64,000 bases of DNA from Rhizobium sp. NXC14. GTDB lineage: Bacteria > Pseudomonadota > Alphaproteobacteria > Rhizobiales > Rhizobiaceae. The DNA is taken from the NCBI RefSeq assembly GCF_002117485.1, contig NZ_CP021030.1, forward strand, positions 1,119,001 through 1,183,000, read 5' to 3'. The first letter of the stretch is position 1. Each line of letters begins with the position of its first letter. Shown one piece after another: positions 8,020 to 16,509 of this stretch. The position numbers were made by a program, and so were the translations under genes. The notes under the pieces were generated by a model that saw only the letters and a list, made by a program, of their open reading frames with translations, did no database searches and had not been told where the DNA came from.

Positions 8020-8895
8020 ATGGCGGAGCGTGCAAAGGCGCTCACATTCAGCGAGGCGACGTCGGCGGAGGTTTTCTCGGAACGCTTCTCCGCCGGCAGT
8101 GACGGCAATCTGTCACGGCTGATCGCTGCCGCCGTCATCCATGTTCATGATCTCATCAAGCAGTTTCGCCCGACCCAGGACGAGTGGCGCAAGGTTATTG
8201 CCTTCCTGACCGATGTCGGCCATGCCTCGGACGAGCGGCGACAGGAATGGGTGCTTCTGTCCGATCTCATCGGCGCGTCGGCCCTGGTCGAGGAAATCAA
8301 TTCGCGGCGACCGAAAGCGGCGACGCCGAATACCATTCGCGGACCGTTTTTCCGCAATGATGCGCCAGCAAGGGTATCGGGCTCTTCGATCTCGCTCGAC
8401 GGCATCGGCGAGCCGCTTGCGGTGGCCGTGCGGGTGCAGGATCTCGATGGCCTTGCGATCGCAGGCGCCGAGGTCGTCACCTGGCAGGCGAATGCCGAGG
8501 GCTTTTACGAGAACCAGCAGCCGGATTTGCAGCCGGAACATAATCTGCGCGGCCTCTTCCATACCGATATCGACGGACGGTTCCATTATCGCTCCGTCAT
8601 GCCGTCGGGTTATGGCGTGCCGGACGATGGCCCGGTCGGGCGGCTGCTCGCCGAGGCGGGCTATCCGTTGCGTCGCCCGGCGAACCTGCATTTCGTCGTT
8701 CGTGCCAAGGGCTTCGAGACGATCACCACCCAGATTTACGATGCGAGCGATCCACACCTTGGCGAAGACGCCCTCTTCGGCGTGCGGCCCGAGCTCATTG
8801 TCTGCTTCGAGCCGTCCGAGATCGATGGACAGCCCGCCAAGGCGTTGAGCCTCACCTTCGTGATGGTTCGAGCAAAGCCGGGGAGGGCGGCATGA
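8020..8895 (+). CDS. Hydroxyquinol 1,2-dioxygenase-like protein with altered iron site
   Basis: 291 residues from ATG 8020, six bases after GGAGG; the ATG at 8014 directly abuts the ribosome site. It has the intradiol dioxygenase N-terminal dimerisation helices (QFRPTQDEWRKVIAFLTDVGHA) and the catalytic beta domain. Family iron ligands are two Tyr and two His. Here Tyr163 (EGFYENQQ) and Tyr198 (SGYGVPDDGPVG) are present, and the normal RPAHxHF is RPANLHF, so Asn222 replaces the first His while His224 remains. The codon is AAC at 8683-8685. If this gene is active, its iron site must differ; it may otherwise be a non-catalytic or substrate-binding partner of the intact paralog at 16510. It is first in the operon and overlaps the next gene by four bases. 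Confidence 0.88.
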   Translation: MAERAKALTFSEATSAEVFSERFSAGSDGNLSRLIAAAVIHVHDLIKQFRPTQDEWRKVIAFLTDVGHASDERRQEWVLLSDLIGASALVEEINSRRPKAATPNTIRGPFFRNDAPARVSGSSISLDGIGEPLAVAVRVQDLDGLAIAGAEVVTWQANAEGFYENQQPDLQPEHNLRGLFHTDIDGRFHYRSVMPSGYGVPDDGPVGRLLAEAGYPLRRPANLHFVVRAKGFETITTQIYDASDPHLGEDALFGVRPELIVCFEPSEIDGQPAKALSLTFVMVRAKPGRAA

Positions 8896-9953
8896 CCCGG
8901 GATTTTTCCTATGCGGGCAGTCCCGCCCAAATCGTCTTCGGTGCCGGCAGCCGCAATCGGGTCGCGCAATGGGTCGCCAAAGCCGGCCGCAAGCGGGCCT
9001 TGATCCTCTCGACGCCGCATCAGAAGGCTGATGCAGACGCGCTGGCCGAAGAGATCGGGCCGCTTGCCTGCGGCGTCTTCTCCGGCGCGACCATGCACAC
9101 GCCGGTCGAGGTGACGGAGGCGGCGATGCGGGTGGTGGCGGAAACCGCGGCGGACTGTGTCGTCTCCCTCGGCGGCGGATCGACAACGGGGCTCGGCAAG
9201 GCGGTTGCCTATCGCACCGATCTTCTCCAGATCGTCATTCCCACGACCTATGCCGGCTCGGAGGTGACGCCGATCCTCGGGCAGACCGAAGCCGGCCGCA
9301 AGACGACGGTGCGCGATGCCAGCATATTGCCGGAGATCGTGATTTACGATCCCGAGCTGACGCTCGGCCTGCCGGTCGCCATGAGCGTGACGAGTGGGCT
9401 GAACGCCATGGCCCATGCGATCGAAGGGCTTTACGCGCAAGACCGCAACCCGATTTCGAGCCTGATGGCGCTGGAAGGCCTGCGCGCCTTTGCCCGAAGC
9501 CTGCCGGTTATCGTCAACGATCCGAAGAACGCCGAGGCGCGCAGCGATGCCCTTTACGGCGCCTGGCTCTGCGGCTCGGTGCTCGGCACGGTCGGCATGG
9601 CGTTGCATCACAAGATTTGTCATACGCTCGGCGGTTCCTTCGATACGCCGCATGCCGAAACCCATGCGGTGATGCTGCCGCATACGGCCGCCTTCAATGC
9701 CGCAGCCGCGGCATCGGAGCTGGCAGGCGCGGCCGATATTTTCGGCGGCGCCATCGGTGGCGGGCTCTGGGATTTCGCCAGGGCGATCGGATCGCCCTTA
9801 TCGCTCAAGGAATTCGGGCTGACAGAAAATGATCTCAATCGCGCGGCTGCGATCGCTGTTGAGAATCCCTACTGGAATCCGCGACCGATCGAACGGAGTG
9901 CGATCCGCCAGCTTCTGCAGGACGCTTGGGAGGGCCGGCGGCCGACGGACTGA
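8892..9953 (+). CDS. Maleylacetate reductase (iron-containing alcohol dehydrogenase fold)
   Basis: 353 residues, overlapping the previous stop as ATGA, which implies translational coupling. Maleylacetate reductase reduces maleylacetate with NAD(P)H to 3-oxoadipate, which then joins the beta-ketoadipate pathway. Signs are VVSLGGGSTTGLGKAVAY (dinucleotide binding, residues about 90-108), IPTTYAGSEVTPILGQTE, the helical region LNAMAHAIEGLYAQDRNP, and the His-rich MALHHKICHTLGGSFDTPHAETHAVMLPH block typical of the GraC/TfdF/MacA family. Length and order match this family rather than ordinary alcohol dehydrogenases. Its neighbour dioxygenase would supply the substrate. Confidence 0.92.
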   Translation: MTRDFSYAGSPAQIVFGAGSRNRVAQWVAKAGRKRALILSTPHQKADADALAEEIGPLACGVFSGATMHTPVEVTEAAMRVVAETAADCVVSLGGGSTTGLGKAVAYRTDLLQIVIPTTYAGSEVTPILGQTEAGRKTTVRDASILPEIVIYDPELTLGLPVAMSVTSGLNAMAHAIEGLYAQDRNPISSLMALEGLRAFARSLPVIVNDPKNAEARSDALYGAWLCGSVLGTVGMALHHKICHTLGGSFDTPHAETHAVMLPHTAAFNAAAAASELAGAADIFGGAIGGGLWDFARAIGSPLSLKEFGLTENDLNRAAAIAVENPYWNPRPIERSAIRQLLQDAWEGRRPTD

Positions 9954-10009
9954 GACACAGGCGCCTGCGGGCGCGCTCTTTGGGAGGAGAGACAATGGGA
10001 GGAGGAAAC

Positions 10010-11290
10010 ATGTTCACGAGACGCGATTTTCTGAAGACGACGGCGGCCGGCGGCGCATTGATTGCAACGTCGGGCCTGCCCATGCCGGCGATTGCCAAGA
10101 ATGCGGCAATCAAGCTTGGCTATGTCAGCCCGCAGACGGGGCCGCTCGCCGCTTTCGGCGAGGCCGACAAGTTCGTCATCGATGCCTTTCTGGCGACGAC
10201 GAAGGCAAAGGGCCTGAACTACGAGGTCGTGGTCAAGGACAGCCAGTCGAACCCGAACCGCGCTGCCGAGGTCGCAAAGGAGCTGATCGTCGACAGCCAG
10301 ATCAACCTGATGCTCGTATCCTCGACGCCGGAGACGACCAATCCGGTTTCCACGACCTGCGAGGGCGAGGAGATGCCCTGCATTTCCACGGTCGCGCCGT
10401 GGCAGCCCTGGTTCATCGGCCAGCAGGGCAATCCCGGCGATCCGGCCTCCTGGAAGCCCTTCAATTACGCCTATCATTTCTTCTGGGGCCTTGAGGATAT
10501 CATCGCCGTCTTTACAGGCATGTGGAGCCAAATCGAGACGAATAAAAAGGTCGGTGGCCTGTTCCCGAACGATGGTGACGGGAATGCCTGGGGCGACAAG
10601 GTCGTCGGCTTCCCGCCGGTCCTGGAAAAGCTCGGCTACGGACTGACGGATACCGGCCGCTACCAGAACCTCACGGATGATTTCTCGGCGCAGATCAATG
10701 CCTTCAAGCAGGCAGGCACCGATATCCTGACCGGGGTGATGATCCCACCCGACCTCACCACTTTCTGGAACCAGGCCAAGCAGCAAGGCCTGAAGCCCAA
10801 GGTCGCCTCGATCGGCAAGGCGCTTCTCTTCCCGCAGACCGTCGAAGCGTTGGGAAATGCCGGGCACAATCTCTCGACCGAGGTTTGGTGGACCCCGACG
10901 CATCCGTTCAAATCGTCGCTGACGGGCGAGACCGCAGCCGCAGTGGCGGCTGCCTTCACCAAGACAACCGGCCGACCATGGACCCAGCCGATCGGCTTTG
11001 CCCATGCACTGTTCGAGCTCGCCGTCGATGTCATGACGCGGAGCGAGGATGCGAGCGATGGCGATGCCGTCGCCAAGGCGATCGGCGAGACCAAGCTCGA
11101 CACGCTCATCGGGCCGGTTGCCTGGGGCAACGAGAAACTGCCGCCGTTCGCGCAAAAGAATGTCGCCAAGACGCCGCTGGTCGGCGGCCAATGGCGGCTG
11201 AAATCCGGCGGCGGCTACGATCTCGTCGTCGTCGAAAACGGGCTGGCGCCGAACGTACCGCTTGGCGGCAAGCTCGAAGCCCTTGCGTGA
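10010..11290 (+). CDS. Periplasmic substrate-binding protein of a Liv-type ABC importer
   Basis: 426 residues from ATG 10010, preceded by GGAGGA; ATG 9995 with its own GGGAGGAG is an alternative. The N terminus MFTRRDFLKTTAAGGALIAT is a twin-arginine signal (RRDFLK), so the protein is probably exported folded. The mature part has the type 1 periplasmic-binding fold of LivK relatives: IKLGYVSPQTGPLAAFGEADKF, NPNRAAEVAKELIVDSQINL. It is larger than amino-acid LivK proteins and resembles those found with aromatic catabolic genes. Encoded between the catabolic enzymes and four transporter genes, it probably captures the phenolic substrate. Confidence 0.88.
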   Translation: MFTRRDFLKTTAAGGALIATSGLPMPAIAKNAAIKLGYVSPQTGPLAAFGEADKFVIDAFLATTKAKGLNYEVVVKDSQSNPNRAAEVAKELIVDSQINLMLVSSTPETTNPVSTTCEGEEMPCISTVAPWQPWFIGQQGNPGDPASWKPFNYAYHFFWGLEDIIAVFTGMWSQIETNKKVGGLFPNDGDGNAWGDKVVGFPPVLEKLGYGLTDTGRYQNLTDDFSAQINAFKQAGTDILTGVMIPPDLTTFWNQAKQQGLKPKVASIGKALLFPQTVEALGNAGHNLSTEVWWTPTHPFKSSLTGETAAAVAAAFTKTTGRPWTQPIGFAHALFELAVDVMTRSEDASDGDAVAKAIGETKLDTLIGPVAWGNEKLPPFAQKNVAKTPLVGGQWRLKSGGGYDLVVVENGLAPNVPLGGKLEALA

Positions 11291-11340
11291 AAGGAGGGTT
11301 GCCCGGCACTCGGTCGGGCGGCCGCCAACGGAGAACGACA

Positions 11341-12060
11341 ATGCCCCTACTGGAATTGAAGGGAGTCTCGAAGTCGTTCGGCGCGCTCGTCGTCGCCGAG
11401 GATATCGGCTTCTCTGTCGAGCCTGGCGAGGCGCTCGGCGTCATCGGGCCGAACGGCGCCGGCAAATCGACGCTGTTCAACCTTATCAACGGCAATCTCT
11501 CCGTTGCCGGAGGATCGATCCAGTTCGACGGCCGCGATGTCACCCATGTGCCGCCGATGCAACGTTGCCTTGCCGGCATGGGCCGCACCTTCCAGATCCC
11601 GCAGCCTTTCGCGCGTCTGACGGCCTATGAAAACCTGCTGGTTGCCGGTGCTTTCGGTGCCAAGGCGCGGGAAAGCGATGTCTCGGCTTCGTGCGCGGAC
11701 ATCCTTGTCGAGACCGGCTTGATCGCCAAAGCCAATGTGCCTGCCGGATCGTTGACCCTGCTTGAACGCAAGCGGCTGGAATTGGCGCGTGCGCTCGCCA
11801 CCCAGCCGAAGCTGTTGCTTCTCGACGAGATCGCCGGCGGATTGACGGAAGGCGAATGCCGCCAGCTCATCGCGACGATCAAGCGGGTTCACCAGCGCGG
11901 CATCGCCATCATCTGGATCGAGCATGTGCTGCATGCTCTTACAGCTGTGGCCGAGCGCATCCTCGTGCTCAATTTCGGCCGGGTGATCGGCATCGGCAAG
12001 CCCGATGCGATCATGGGTTCGAGCGAGGTGCGCGAAATCTATCTCGGGATGGAGGTCTGA
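11341..12060 (+). CDS. livG: ABC importer ATP-binding protein, LivG type
   Basis: 239 residues. Walker A is GPNGAGKSTLF (residues 36-46), the Q-loop region MGRTFQIPQPFARLTAYENLLV, Walker B LLLLDEIAGGLTEGE, and the H-loop WIEHVLHAL. The ABC signature is SLTLLERKRLELARAL rather than LSGGQ, a degenerate form often seen in LivG proteins. The C-terminal IGIGKPDAIMGSSEVREIYLG is the typical LivG tail. It works with the LivF-type subunit encoded two bases downstream. The symbol gives the family, not the substrate: context points to an aromatic compound. Confidence 0.88.
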   Translation: MPLLELKGVSKSFGALVVAEDIGFSVEPGEALGVIGPNGAGKSTLFNLINGNLSVAGGSIQFDGRDVTHVPPMQRCLAGMGRTFQIPQPFARLTAYENLLVAGAFGAKARESDVSASCADILVETGLIAKANVPAGSLTLLERKRLELARALATQPKLLLLDEIAGGLTEGECRQLIATIKRVHQRGIAIIWIEHVLHALTAVAERILVLNFGRVIGIGKPDAIMGSSEVREIYLGMEV

Positions 12061-12062
12061 CG

Positions 12063-12782
12063 ATGAGCCTCATCGAAACTCGCGGCCTTACGGCCTCCTA
12101 CGGCGATTTCCAGGCCGTGCTCGGGGTTGATATCAGGCTTGAGGCGGGCGAGACCATCGCCATTATCGGCGCCAATGGCGCGGGGAAATCGACATTGATG
12201 CGCTCGATCGCCGGTGTCATTGCCAACAAGCCCGATATGGTCCTGCACCATGGCGAGCCGATTGGGGCAATGCTTGCATCCGATGTCGTGCGGCGCGGCA
12301 TCGCGCTCGTGCCGGAGGGGCGGAAGTTGTTCTCGTCGCTGTCGGTCGAGGAAAATCTGCAGATCGGCCGCTATGGCCGCCGCGTCGCTGGACCTTGGAC
12401 GCTCGATAGCATCTATTCGCTATTTCCGGTCCTGAAGGAGAGACGCCGCAATCCGGCGACGGCGCTCTCGGGCGGGCAACAGCAGATGGTCGCCATCGGC
12501 CGGGCGCTGATGTCCAACCCGGAGGTTCTTCTGTGCGACGAACTGAGCCTCGGCCTCGCCCCCGTGGTCATCAAGGACATTTATGCCGCCTTTTCCCATA
12601 TCCGTGCTGCGGGTGCCGCCACCGTGATCGTCGAGCAGGATATCGCCCAGGCGCTGAAGGTGGCCGATCGTATCTACTGCATGATGGAGGGCCGCATCAC
12701 CCTGACTGGCCGTCCCGCAGAACTCGATCGCGCCGATATCCATGCGGCCTATTTTGGAGCGGACACCCATGAACTGGCTTGA
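12063..12782 (+). CDS. livF: ABC importer ATP-binding protein, LivF type
   Basis: 239 residues from ATG 12063, three bases after the LivG stop. Walker A GANGAGKSTLMRSI, Q-loop and VPEGRKLFSSLSVEENL, an intact signature LSGGQQQMVAIGRAL, Walker B VLLCDELSLGLAP and switch His replaced by Gln in IVEQDIAQALKVAD, as is normal for LivF. The product pairs with LivG to power import. Its end overlaps the permease start by 14 bases. Confidence 0.88.
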   Translation: MSLIETRGLTASYGDFQAVLGVDIRLEAGETIAIIGANGAGKSTLMRSIAGVIANKPDMVLHHGEPIGAMLASDVVRRGIALVPEGRKLFSSLSVEENLQIGRYGRRVAGPWTLDSIYSLFPVLKERRRNPATALSGGQQQMVAIGRALMSNPEVLLCDELSLGLAPVVIKDIYAAFSHIRAAGAATVIVEQDIAQALKVADRIYCMMEGRITLTGRPAELDRADIHAAYFGADTHELA

Positions 12783-13632
12783 TACGCTTCTGCAAGGTGT
12801 TCTGCTCGGGGGGCTCTATGCGCTGTTCGCGGCAGGTCTCAGCCTCGTCTTCGGCATCATGCGCCTGGTCAATCTCGCCCATGGCGATCTCATCGTCCTG
12901 GCGGCTTTCCTGATCCTGGTGCTTGTCTCTTTGTTGGGGCTTAATCCCTTCCTGGCTGCGCTGATCGCCGCACCCGTGATGTTCGCCGTCGGTTGGCTGC
13001 TGCAATATCACCTGCTGAACCGCACCCTTGGCAACGACATCCTGCCACCCTTGCTCGTCACCTTCGGCCTGTCGATCGTCATTCAGAACGGTCTTTTGGA
13101 GGGCTTCACGGCCGATAGCCGGCGGATCTCCGCGGGCGCCCTCGAAACGGCTTCGCTGCAATTCGGGGGTGTCGGCGCCGGCCTGATGCCGCTCATCACC
13201 TTTGCCTCGGCAGTCCTCGTCATCGTCGGTCTCAACCAGCTCATCTACCGCACCGAGCTCGGCTGCGCCTTTCGAGCCACCTCGGACGATGTGGTGACGG
13301 CGAGCCTGATGGGCATTCGGCCGAATACGATCTTCGCCGTCGCGACCGGGCTTGCGATGATGATCGTGACGGTTGCTGCCCTTTATCTCGGTATGCGGGC
13401 GAACTTCGATCCGACGGCTGGGCCGGCGCGGCTGATCTACGCCTTCGAAGCCGTTATCATCGGTGGTCTCGGCTCGCTGTGGGGCACGCTTGCAGGCGGG
13501 GTCATCCTGGGAGTTGCCCAGACGGTCGGCGCTGCGGTCAATCCCGAATGGCAGATTCTTGCCGGGCATATCGCCTTCCTGCTCGTGCTGGTCTTCCGGC
13601 CGCGCGGTCTTTTCCCTCGCGCCGTGGATTGA
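12769..13632 (+). CDS. livH: ABC importer inner-membrane permease, LivH type
   Basis: 287 residues starting MNWLDTLLQGVLLGGLYALF, the standard LivH opening, from an ATG inside the end of the LivF gene. It has about eight hydrophobic segments. The conserved AAGLSLVFGIMRLVNLAHGD motif is complete, and the EAA-like loop reads ATSDDVVTASLMGIRPNTIF. The C terminus AHIAFLLVLVFRPRGLFP-like is normal. The product forms the transmembrane channel with LivM. Confidence 0.88.
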   Translation: MNWLDTLLQGVLLGGLYALFAAGLSLVFGIMRLVNLAHGDLIVLAAFLILVLVSLLGLNPFLAALIAAPVMFAVGWLLQYHLLNRTLGNDILPPLLVTFGLSIVIQNGLLEGFTADSRRISAGALETASLQFGGVGAGLMPLITFASAVLVIVGLNQLIYRTELGCAFRATSDDVVTASLMGIRPNTIFAVATGLAMMIVTVAALYLGMRANFDPTAGPARLIYAFEAVIIGGLGSLWGTLAGGVILGVAQTVGAAVNPEWQILAGHIAFLLVLVFRPRGLFPRAVD

Positions 13633-13639
13633 GGGCGCC

Positions 13640-14755
13640 ATGACTCCGGGTTTCGAAACAATGCCGAGCGAAATTGCTGCACCGCCGGGCTGGCGGGTGG
13701 AAACGCGGACGCGGCTTTCGAGCATCTTCATCATCCTCTCGCTTGTCGCGGCGGCCGCGCTCGCCGCTGCACCCTTCATGGTGTCGCGCGGCGTCGTGCA
13801 GGATCTTTTCTTCATCCTGACGATGCTGGCGCTGGCGCAGAGTTGGAACCTGCTTGCCGGCTATGCCGGACTGATCTCGGTCGGGCAGCAGCTCTTTGTC
13901 GGCTCCGGCGCCTATGCGCTGTTCGGCTTCGTCATTCTTGCCGGCGTCGACCCGATCCTCGCCATTCCGCTCGCCGGCCTCTTTGCAATGCTGATCGCAG
14001 CGCCAGCCGCCTTCTTTTCCTTCCGGCTTTACGGCCCCTATTTTGCGATCGGCACCTGGGTCATCGCCGAAGTCGGGCGGTTGCTGTTCGCCCAATGGAA
14101 GATGCTCGGCGGCGGAACGGGAACTTCGCTGCCGCGCGAAGCCACCAAGGATATGCTCGGTATTTCGGTGCTGAAGAACTGGTTCGGCATGCGTTCCGCG
14201 GCCGCGGCCGATGCGCTCACCTATTGGCTGGCGCTGGCTCTCGTCGCGCTGACGATCGGCTTCATCTATCGGCTGCTGCGCAGCAAGCAGGGCCTTGGCC
14301 TTGCTGCCGTGCGCGACAATGAGACAGCGGCCCGTGCGCTCGGCGTCGATGCGCGGCGGCTGAAGATCCTTGTCTATCTGGCAACCGCTTCCGTCACCGG
14401 CATGGTCGGTGCGCTCATTTACCTGCAGAAGGCGCGCATATCGCCGGAAGCCGCCTTCTCGCTGACCGACTGGACCGCCTATGTCGTGTTCATTGTCGTC
14501 ATAGGCGGCATCGGCACCATCGAAGGCCCGCTGGTCGGCGTGCTCGTCTTCTTCCTCCTGCAAAATGCCTTTTCGAGCTACGGCTCCTGGTATCTCCTTG
14601 CGCTCGGGGCGCTTGCTATCGTCACGATGCTGTTCGCCCCACGCGGTCTCTGGGGTCTCATATCCAGCCGTACCGGTTGGGAACTCTTTCCGGTCCGCCG
14701 CCTGCTGAGAGGCGGATCAACGCTACATGATGAAAAGGGAGGGCCAAATGGCTGA
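13640..14755 (+). CDS. livM: ABC importer inner-membrane permease, LivM type
   Basis: 371 residues from ATG 13640. About ten hydrophobic segments, with the LivM block LAQSWNLLAGYAGLISVGQQLFVGSGAYA, and the coupling loop LGLAAVRDNETAARALGVDARRLK. It ends in APRGLWGLISSR plus a hydrophilic tail. The stop overlaps the start of the hydroxylase gene by eight bases, so transport and catabolic genes are one translationally linked operon. Confidence 0.88.
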   Translation: MTPGFETMPSEIAAPPGWRVETRTRLSSIFIILSLVAAAALAAAPFMVSRGVVQDLFFILTMLALAQSWNLLAGYAGLISVGQQLFVGSGAYALFGFVILAGVDPILAIPLAGLFAMLIAAPAAFFSFRLYGPYFAIGTWVIAEVGRLLFAQWKMLGGGTGTSLPREATKDMLGISVLKNWFGMRSAAAADALTYWLALALVALTIGFIYRLLRSKQGLGLAAVRDNETAARALGVDARRLKILVYLATASVTGMVGALIYLQKARISPEAAFSLTDWTAYVVFIVVIGGIGTIEGPLVGVLVFFLLQNAFSSYGSWYLLALGALAIVTMLFAPRGLWGLISSRTGWELFPVRRLLRGGSTLHDEKGGPNG

Positions 14756-16502
14756 CATCACCACCGACGTTCTGATCATCGGTACGGGACCCGCCGGCTC
14801 GGCGACATCAGCGCTGCTTGCGACCTACGGCCTCGAGCCGATGGTGATCAACCGTTATCGCTGGCTGGCTAGCACGCCGCGCGCGCACATCACCAACCAG
14901 CGAACGATGGAGGTTCTGCGCGATCTCGGTCGCGACGTCGAGGAGGAGGCCTATCTCTTCGCGGTCGAACAGGATCTGATGGGGCAGAATGTCTTCTGCA
15001 CGGCGGTTGCCGGCGAGGAAATCGGCCGCATGCAGAGCTGGGGCAACCACCCGCTGTCGCGTGCCGAGCACCTTCTTTCATCGCCCGCCCGCATGAACGA
15101 CCTGCCGCAGACTTACATGGAGCCGCTGCTGTTCAAGACAGCCTGCTCGCGGGGCGCGCAGGCGCGCATGTCGACGGAGTATGTGAGCCATGTTCAGGAT
15201 GCCGAAGGGGTCACGACCACCTGTCTCGACCGCATGACCGGCAGGGAGCTGGTGATCCGCTCGAAATTCCTGATCGGCGCTGATGGCGGCAACTCCAAGG
15301 TGGCGGAGCATGCCGGCCTGACCTTCGAAGGCAGGATGGGCGTTGCCGGCTCGATGAACATTCTGTTCGAGGCTGATCTCTCACGCTATGTCGCCCATCG
15401 CCCGTCGGTGCTTTACTGGGTGCTGCAGCCTGGCGCCGATGTCGGCGGCATCGGCATGGGCCTTGTTCGCATGGTGCGGCCATGGAACGAATGGCTGATC
15501 GTCTGGGGTTACGACATCAATCAGCCCGCGCCTCAGGTCGACGATGCTTTCGCCACCAAGGTCGTGCGCGAACTGGTCGGCGTTGCCGATCTCAAGCCGA
15601 AGATCAAATCCGTTTCGACCTGGACTGTGAACAACATGTACGCGACGAGTCTGTCGAACGGTCGGGTGTTCTGCACGGGGGATGCCGTCCATCGCCATCC
15701 GCCTTCGAACGGCCTCGGCTCCAACACCTCGATCCAGGATGGCTTCAACCTCGCCTGGAAACTCGCATTGGTCCTCAAGGGTCAGGCGGGCATGGGCCTG
15801 CTCGAGAGCTACCAGGCCGAACGTGCGCCGGTTGCCAAGCAGATCGTTACCCGCGCCAACAAGTCGATCGAGGAATTCGGCCCGATCTTCAAGTCGCTGG
15901 GTCTGCTCGATTCCGTCGATCCGGTGAAAATGCAGCAGAACATGGATGCGCGCTGCGATGATACCGCCGACGCCGAACGCCAGCGCACGGCAATCCGCGA
16001 GGCGATCGCCTATAAGGTCTATGAGTTCGACGCGCATGGCGTGGAGATGAACCATCGCTACGCTTCGAATGCCGTCGTCAAGGACGGGCAGCCGGAGCCA
16101 GCCTACGAGAAGGATGCCGAGCTGCATTTCCAACCGACGACGTGGCCGGGCGCGCGGCTGCCGCATGCCTGGCTGTTCAACGACAGCGGCAGGAAAGTAT
16201 CGAGCCTCGATCTCACCGGTCATGGCGTCTTCACCCTGTTGACCGGTATCGGTGGCGACGGCTGGATTGCGGCGGCGAGGGCTTTGTCGAAGGAGTTCGG
16301 CCTGCCAATCACGACTCATAAGATCGGCCCGCGGCAGGAATGGCAGGACCTGACGGGAGACTGGGCGCGCGCCCGCGAAATCCGCGATGCCGGCGTTCTG
16401 CTCGTGCGTCCGGACCATCATGTCGGCTGGCGTTCGCATGCCGCAGTCGCCGATCCGGAAAACGAGCTGCGTCGTGCATTGAAAGCAATTCTGGATCGGT
16501 GA
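14748..16502 (+). CDS. FAD-dependent aromatic hydroxylase (phenol/2,4-dichlorophenol monooxygenase type)
   Basis: 584 residues from ATG 14748, six bases after GGGAGGG. This is a group A flavoprotein monooxygenase: FAD dinucleotide motif IIGTGPAGSATSALLATYG (residues 10-28), the middle DG motif LIGADGGNSKVAEHAGL, and the second FAD motif GRVFCTGDAVHRHPPSNG followed by LGSNTSIQDGFNLAWKLA. The C-terminal thioredoxin-like domain (ARLPHAWLFNDSGRKVSSLDL...LLVRPDHHVGWR) is that of TfdB-like hydroxylases. It probably adds a hydroxyl group to a phenol or resorcinol with NAD(P)H and oxygen, making hydroxyquinol for the dioxygenase next door. The exact substrate cannot be told. Confidence 0.88.
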   Translation: MADITTDVLIIGTGPAGSATSALLATYGLEPMVINRYRWLASTPRAHITNQRTMEVLRDLGRDVEEEAYLFAVEQDLMGQNVFCTAVAGEEIGRMQSWGNHPLSRAEHLLSSPARMNDLPQTYMEPLLFKTACSRGAQARMSTEYVSHVQDAEGVTTTCLDRMTGRELVIRSKFLIGADGGNSKVAEHAGLTFEGRMGVAGSMNILFEADLSRYVAHRPSVLYWVLQPGADVGGIGMGLVRMVRPWNEWLIVWGYDINQPAPQVDDAFATKVVRELVGVADLKPKIKSVSTWTVNNMYATSLSNGRVFCTGDAVHRHPPSNGLGSNTSIQDGFNLAWKLALVLKGQAGMGLLESYQAERAPVAKQIVTRANKSIEEFGPIFKSLGLLDSVDPVKMQQNMDARCDDTADAERQRTAIREAIAYKVYEFDAHGVEMNHRYASNAVVKDGQPEPAYEKDAELHFQPTTWPGARLPHAWLFNDSGRKVSSLDLTGHGVFTLLTGIGGDGWIAAARALSKEFGLPITTHKIGPRQEWQDLTGDWARAREIRDAGVLLVRPDHHVGWRSHAAVADPENELRRALKAILDR

Positions 16503-16509
16503 GGCGACA

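Noticed and set aside
12697..14563. Two long minus-strand frames (372 and 341 residues)
   Set aside because: Antisense to the LivH and LivM genes; polar, Gln/Asp/Arg-rich translations typical of reading membrane genes backwards.
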